Shown: one piece after another, positions 22,138-23,849 of the stretch
Position numbering within the stretch: position 1 is the stretch's first letter
Layout: the number at the start of each line of letters is the position of its first letter
Origin: an uncultured Clostridium sp.
Lineage (GTDB): Bacteria; Bacillota; Clostridia; Clostridiales; Clostridiaceae
NCBI GenBank assembly: GCA_900547475.1
Contig: URGW01000046.1
Location: 1 to 23,849 of the forward strand
Reading direction: 5' to 3'
DNA length: 23,849 bases
Notes under the pieces: model-generated
Told to the model about the DNA's origin: nothing
The model's database searches: none
Seen by the model: only the letters and a program-made list of their open reading frames with translations
Translations under genes and position numbers: made by a program

Positions 22138-23739
22138 ATGAGTACTAAATATGTTTTTGTAACAGGTGGAGTTGTATCTGGATTAGGAAAAGGAATAACA
22201 GCAGCTTCATTAGGTAGATTATTAAAAAATAGGGGATTAAAAGTATCTATACAAAAGTTTGATCCATACTTAAATGTAGATCCAGGAACAATGAGTCCTT
22301 ACCAACATGGTGAAGTTTTTGTAACTGATGATGGAGCAGAAGCAGATCTAGATTTAGGACATTATGAAAGATTTATAGATGAAAATTTAACTAAAAATAG
22401 CAATATTACTTCAGGTAAAGTTTATTGGTCAGTTATATCTAAGGAGAGAAGAGGGGAATATCTTGGACGAACTGTTCAAGTTATACCGCATATTACTAAT
22501 GCTATAAAGGAAAGAGTTTATAGGGTGGCTAAAGAGGCAGATGTTGATGTAGTAATAACTGAAATAGGTGGAACAGTTGGAGATATTGAATCATTACCAT
22601 TCCTTGAAGCTATAAGACAAATAAAATATGATGTTGGTAGGGAAAATGTATGCTTTATACATGTTACGTTAGTACCTTTCTTAGGGAAATCAGGTGAATT
22701 AAAAACTAAACCAACTCAACATTCTGTTAAGGAATTAAGAAGTATTGGGATTCAACCAGATATTATAGTTTGTAGATCGGAAAAAGAAATATCAGATGAT
22801 TTAAAATCTAAAATAGGATTATTCTGTAACATAGAAGGTAAGTGCGTAATACAAAATCTAGATGCAGACCATTTATATGAAGTACCATTAATGCTTCACA
22901 AGGAAGGGTTAGATAGATTAGTAGTTGAAAAATTAGAATTAGGATGCAGGGCTATAGATAATACAGAATGGATTGATATGGTTTCTAGATTAAAGAATTT
23001 AGAAGGTAATGTTAAAATTGCACTAGTAGGGAAGTATGTTGAGTTGCATGATGCTTACATATCTGTAGTAGAGGCATTAAATCATGGTGGACTAGCTAAT
23101 GGAACGAATGTAGAAATTAAATGGGTAAATGCAGTAGATGTTACAAAAAAGAATTCTAATGAATTATTAGGTGATGTTGATGGAATCCTAGTTCCAGGTG
23201 GATTTGGAGATAGAGGTGTAGAAGGTAAGATTGAAGCTATTAAATATGCAAGAGAAAAGAAGATACCTTTCTTAGGAATATGTTTAGGAATGCAAACAGC
23301 AGTAATTGAATTTGCAAGAAGTGTATTAGATTATAAGGACGCTAATAGTTCAGAGATTAATCCAGAAACGGAATATCCTGTAATAGATATTATGCCAGAG
23401 CAAAAGGATGTTGAAGATTTAGGTGGTACAATGAGATTAGGATTATATCCATGTAAATTAGATAAAACATCAAAAGCTTATGAATGTTATCAGGATGAAT
23501 TAATATATGAGAGACATAGACATAGATATGAATTTAATAATGAATATAGAAAACAAATAATTGAAGCTGGAATGAAAATAACAGGTACAAGCCCAGATGG
23601 TATATTAGTTGAAATAGTAGAAGTTGAAGATCATCCATGGTTTGTAGCAGCACAATTCCATCCAGAATTAAAATCTAGGCCAAATAATCCACATCCATTA
23701 TTTAAAGCTTTTGTAAAAGCTACAATAGAAAAAAAGTAA
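22138..23739 (+). CDS. pyrG: CTP synthase
   Basis: PyrG converts UTP to CTP using ATP and glutamine, the last step of pyrimidine nucleotide synthesis. The 533-residue product has the N-terminal synthetase domain with the P-loop GGVVSGLGKG at 10-19, EIGGTVGDIES at 142-152 and KTKPTQHSV at 189-197. The C-terminal class I glutamine amidotransferase domain from about 292 contains GGFGDRG, the nucleophile Cys382 in GICLGMQ, and His508 and Glu510 in FHPEL. All key residues are present and the length is standard. The ATG at 22138 lies five bases after GGGGG; an ATG at 22126 overlaps that site and is rejected. A terminator follows directly, so it is probably a single-gene transcript. Confidence 0.98.
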   Translation: MSTKYVFVTGGVVSGLGKGITAASLGRLLKNRGLKVSIQKFDPYLNVDPGTMSPYQHGEVFVTDDGAEADLDLGHYERFIDENLTKNSNITSGKVYWSVISKERRGEYLGRTVQVIPHITNAIKERVYRVAKEADVDVVITEIGGTVGDIESLPFLEAIRQIKYDVGRENVCFIHVTLVPFLGKSGELKTKPTQHSVKELRSIGIQPDIIVCRSEKEISDDLKSKIGLFCNIEGKCVIQNLDADHLYEVPLMLHKEGLDRLVVEKLELGCRAIDNTEWIDMVSRLKNLEGNVKIALVGKYVELHDAYISVVEALNHGGLANGTNVEIKWVNAVDVTKKNSNELLGDVDGILVPGGFGDRGVEGKIEAIKYAREKKIPFLGICLGMQTAVIEFARSVLDYKDANSSEINPETEYPVIDIMPEQKDVEDLGGTMRLGLYPCKLDKTSKAYECYQDELIYERHRHRYEFNNEYRKQIIEAGMKITGTSPDGILVEIVEVEDHPWFVAAQFHPELKSRPNNPHPLFKAFVKATIEKK

Positions 23740-23776
23740 AAGAAAAGTGAAGAAATTCTTCACTTTTCTTTTTTGT
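23740..23776 (+). terminator. Terminator after pyrG
   Basis: AAGAAAAGTGAAG at 23740-23752 pairs with CTTCACTTTTCTT at 23758-23770 around AAATT, followed by TTTTTGT. It starts one base after the pyrG stop codon. Confidence 0.88.
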
Positions 23777-23783
23777 ATAAATG

Positions 23784-23810
23784 AATACTACCTGCTTTGC
23801 AGGTATGTTC
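23784..23810 (+). repeat. Stable hairpin at the window end, role unknown
   Basis: TACCTGC at 23789-23795 and GCAGGTA at 23799-23805 form a perfect 7-bp stem with a TTT loop. The flanks GAATA and TGTTC extend it to about 12 pairs with one bulge. It follows the pyrG terminator, is more GC-rich than its surroundings, and has no T-run. It could be part of the leader of the next gene or of a dispersed repeat; the window ends before this can be judged. Confidence 0.4.
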
Positions 23811-23849
23811 AGAGTAGCTTAAGCGGTGAGTATATAAAAAAACTCCTTT

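Noticed and set aside
1..23849. CRISPR arrays, tRNA or rRNA genes, insertion sequences and prophage
   Set aside because: I saw no spaced direct repeats, tRNA-like folds, transposases or phage structural genes; the RusA-like gene alone is not evidence of a prophage.

Overview
The window looks like a chromosomal segment of a low-GC, spore-forming Firmicute, most likely Clostridium sensu stricto. The support is the very AT-rich codon use, strong AGGAGG/GGGGG ribosome binding sites, many T-tailed hairpins, and a dense set of sporulation genes (CotS-like proteins, yabG, sipL, spoIIR). I cannot name the species from the sequence alone.

Layout. 1-1298: the tail of an unidentified + strand ORF, then a minus-strand pair: a RusA-like nuclease with a zinc ribbon, and an SGNH/GDSL esterase gene broken by an in-frame TGA. 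1545-5132: tsaD with a clear sigma-A promoter, a membrane-anchored alpha/beta-hydrolase-fold protein that lacks its catalytic residues, and a membrane-anchored HtrA protease. 5133-11502: a spore-coat-type cluster with two paralogous GT4 glycosyltransferases on the minus strand. Each is divergent from a CotS/aminoglycoside-phosphotransferase-like gene on the plus strand, so the same divergent module occurs twice. The first module also carries a degenerate CotS paralogue and a further CotS protein. 11518-14944: the sporulation block yabG (minus), veg (plus, two tandem sigma-A promoters) and sipL (plus). Between veg and sipL is an apparently unannotated small-RNA gene on the minus strand, with its own promoter and terminator.

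15001-18433: cyanophycinase (cphB) and cyanophycin synthetase (cphA), overlapping and therefore an operon. Cyanophycin has been linked to spore assembly in Clostridium perfringens, which fits this neighbourhood. 18491-21630: ispE behind a possible attenuator hairpin, spoIIR with a hairpin that covers its ribosome binding site, a PP-loop protein probably acting on tRNA sulfur chemistry, and a DUF1934 (YwiB-like) protein. 21684-23775: a 100-residue protein that resembles a degenerate DnaA domain IV, then pyrG with a terminator. The last ~65 bases hold a stable hairpin of unknown role.

Most of the accessory content can be read as spore envelope construction. The glycosyltransferases and CotS kinases probably make or modify coat glycan, YabG processes coat proteins, SipL tethers the coat to the forespore through SpoIVA, SpoIIR signals to the mother cell, and cyanophycin may serve as a spore nitrogen store. 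The points most worth a second look are the small RNA at 12994-13080, the duplicated glycosyltransferase/CotS module with a dead kinase paralogue, the pseudoenzyme next to tsaD, the nonsense codon in the esterase, and the spoIIR leader hairpin.
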